Source: Kofleriaceae bacterium
GTDB taxonomy: Bacteria > Myxococcota_A > Polyangia > Haliangiales > Haliangiaceae
Assembly: GCA_016763395.1 (NCBI GenBank)
Contig: JAESTW010000775.1
Location: 1 to 6,273 of the forward strand
Reading direction: 5' to 3'
Length of the DNA: 6,273 nt
Shown here: piece by piece, positions 5,237-6,273 of the stretch
Layout: every line of letters begins with the position of its first letter
Position numbering within the stretch: the stretch's first letter is position 1
The notes under the pieces: model-generated
Databases searched by the model: none
Told to the model about the DNA's origin: nothing
What the model saw: only the letters and a program-made list of their open reading frames with translations
Translations under genes and position numbers: made by a program

Positions 5237-6273
5237 TCAGGCTGCGCTGCTGGGGTCGCTTAGGGCAATTGGGTCGACCGCACCTGGGTTTAGCGCTGCC
5301 AGGGCATCGGCAACCGTAAACAGCGACCCGGTTACCAGTATCGGCTTTCCCGGAGACGATGCACGTGCTTTTTCGATCGCCAGTGACACTGTGGGCACTA
5401 TGCCTACGTTTGCCATTCCCAATGCTTGCGCGGCGTCTGCTAACTCGGACATGGGCGCAGCGCGTTCGCTGCTAGCCTGAGTTACGATACACCGACCAAA
5501 ATGGCCCAGTAGCGGTGCCAAGAAACCGTGCATGTCCTTGCCCGCGGACATACCGACAATCAAGGTAGCGCCTGCTTGCCAAGTATCGATTGCCTGCGCA
5601 AGGGCCTGTGCCGCGTGAGCATTGTGAGCGCCGTCAACCCATAAGCAGTCGTCCACTTGCTGCAGCCGTCCAGCAAATGTCGCGTTGGCAAGTCCGACCG
5701 AACACCGCTCCTCGTCCAAGTGTAGTCCGCGCTCTCGCAAGGCTTGCAGAACAGCAATTGCCGCCGCCGCATTCTCGCGCTGGTGCGATCCAAGCGCAAG
5801 CAGATCTGGGACTCTCGCGCTGTGCTCTGACCCGACCCACCGCACGTGACTTCCAACAACCTCCGCCGCAGACGCAAGCACTGTCCGCACCTCTGGCGTA
5901 GCAGAGAGGCCAATAATCGCCGGACAATCTCTGCGGAAGATTCCAGCCTTTTCTTTCGCGATTAGCTCAAGTGTGTCTCCGAGGAATTCGCAGTGATCAA
6001 TGCCGATACCAGTCACCACCCCAATGTCCGCGGGGATGGCCCTGGTGGAGTCTAGGCGTCCGCCCAGCCCCACTTCGTAAAGGGCAACATCGACCTCGGC
6101 GTCGGCAAATACCCAAGCCGCAATGGCAGTAATCTGCTCGAAGAAGGTCAGCTGGCTCGCTTCTTCTGCTGCTGCACTGTCCGCCACTGCACGATGCGCC
6201 CGGACAAAGGTCTCTCTTGTGATTGCCCGACCCGAGACAACAAAGCGTTCACAGATACTCAGTAGATGGGGCG
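5237..6273 (-). CDS. folC: Dihydrofolate synthase / folylpolyglutamate synthase, 5'-partial
   Basis: FolC adds L-glutamate to dihydropteroate (and further glutamates to folates) using ATP, in the cytoplasm. The frame is open to the window edge: the codons upstream of 6187 read PHLLSICERF, matching the family's SPHL...ER segment. The gene therefore extends beyond 6273, and the N-terminal P-loop (GTNGKGS-type) is outside the window. Visible family motifs in order are TFFEQITAIAAW, YEVGLGGRLDST, IGIDHCEFLGDT with AKEKAGIF (the Mg-binding His and the Lys known to be carbamylated in this family), FAGRLQ, VDGAHN at the start of the C-terminal domain, and TGSLFTVADAL near the end. About 345 residues are present, consistent with a normal 400-450-residue enzyme lacking only its start. 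It ends at TGA 5239-5237, 111 bp before the AMIN ATG, and is the upstream member of the minus-strand cluster. It looks intact. Confidence 0.93.
   Translation of the reverse strand, partial: PHLLSICERFVVSGRAITRETFVRAHRAVADSAAAEEASQLTFFEQITAIAAWVFADAEVDVALYEVGLGGRLDSTRAIPADIGVVTGIGIDHCEFLGDTLELIAKEKAGIFRRDCPAIIGLSATPEVRTVLASAAEVVGSHVRWVGSEHSARVPDLLALGSHQRENAAAAIAVLQALRERGLHLDEERCSVGLANATFAGRLQQVDDCLWVDGAHNAHAAQALAQAIDTWQAGATLIVGMSAGKDMHGFLAPLLGHFGRCIVTQASSERAAPMSELADAAQALGMANVGIVPTVSLAIEKARASSPGKPILVTGSLFTVADALAALNPGAVDPIALSDPSSAA

Noticed and set aside
4869..5480. Plus-strand 203-residue open frame across the AMIN gene and folC end
   Set aside because: It lies antisense to two well-supported genes, with composition typical of a reverse-frame shadow.

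Overview
The window looks like chromosomal DNA of a Myxococcota (deltaproteobacterial) or related predatory or saprophytic Gram-negative bacterium. Three things point that way: a C-terminal tail of the MYXO-CTERM type (Cys-x-Cys, short hydrophobic stretch, basic end), an OmpA-family porin with thrombospondin type 3 (TSP3) calcium-binding repeats, and a very long DxDGDG-repeat lipoprotein. GC content looks moderate to high. The assignment is inferred from protein families only. Species cannot be named.

Plus strand, left half. The window opens inside a gene (1-1364) whose visible part begins at a lipobox (LPGC). It continues into an extremely acidic protein built from 24 consecutive-type 13-residue DxDGDGxxNxxDx units, split 5+19 by a six-cysteine insert. 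A 126-bp spacer made almost entirely of back-to-back inverted repeats follows. The last of these overlaps the Shine-Dalgarno of the next gene (1491-2855), a 454-residue outer-membrane beta-barrel/TSP3/OmpA-peptidoglycan-binding protein that starts at TTG. Both products are predicted at the cell envelope and share Ca-binding Asp-rich modules, so they may work together at the surface.

Minus strand, right half. Reading leftward from 6273 the order is folC (5' end outside the window), a small secreted AMIN-domain protein, and an M64-family (IgA-peptidase-like) metalloprotease lipoprotein. The AMIN stop codon directly abuts the protease ATG, so those two are probably translationally coupled, and all three may share a transcript. 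The protease reading frame is broken near 3305-3345. Its expected beta-sandwich domain and MYXO-CTERM-like tail lie in the -1 frame (2862-3347). The gene therefore appears frameshifted, by real mutation, sequence error or recoding. If the frames are joined, the product carries both an N-terminal lipobox and a C-terminal sorting tail.

The two halves converge at 2855/2862 with only 6 bp between stop codons. A 10-bp hairpin spans the porin's stop codon. No RNA genes, insertion sequences, CRISPR arrays or phage genes were seen.
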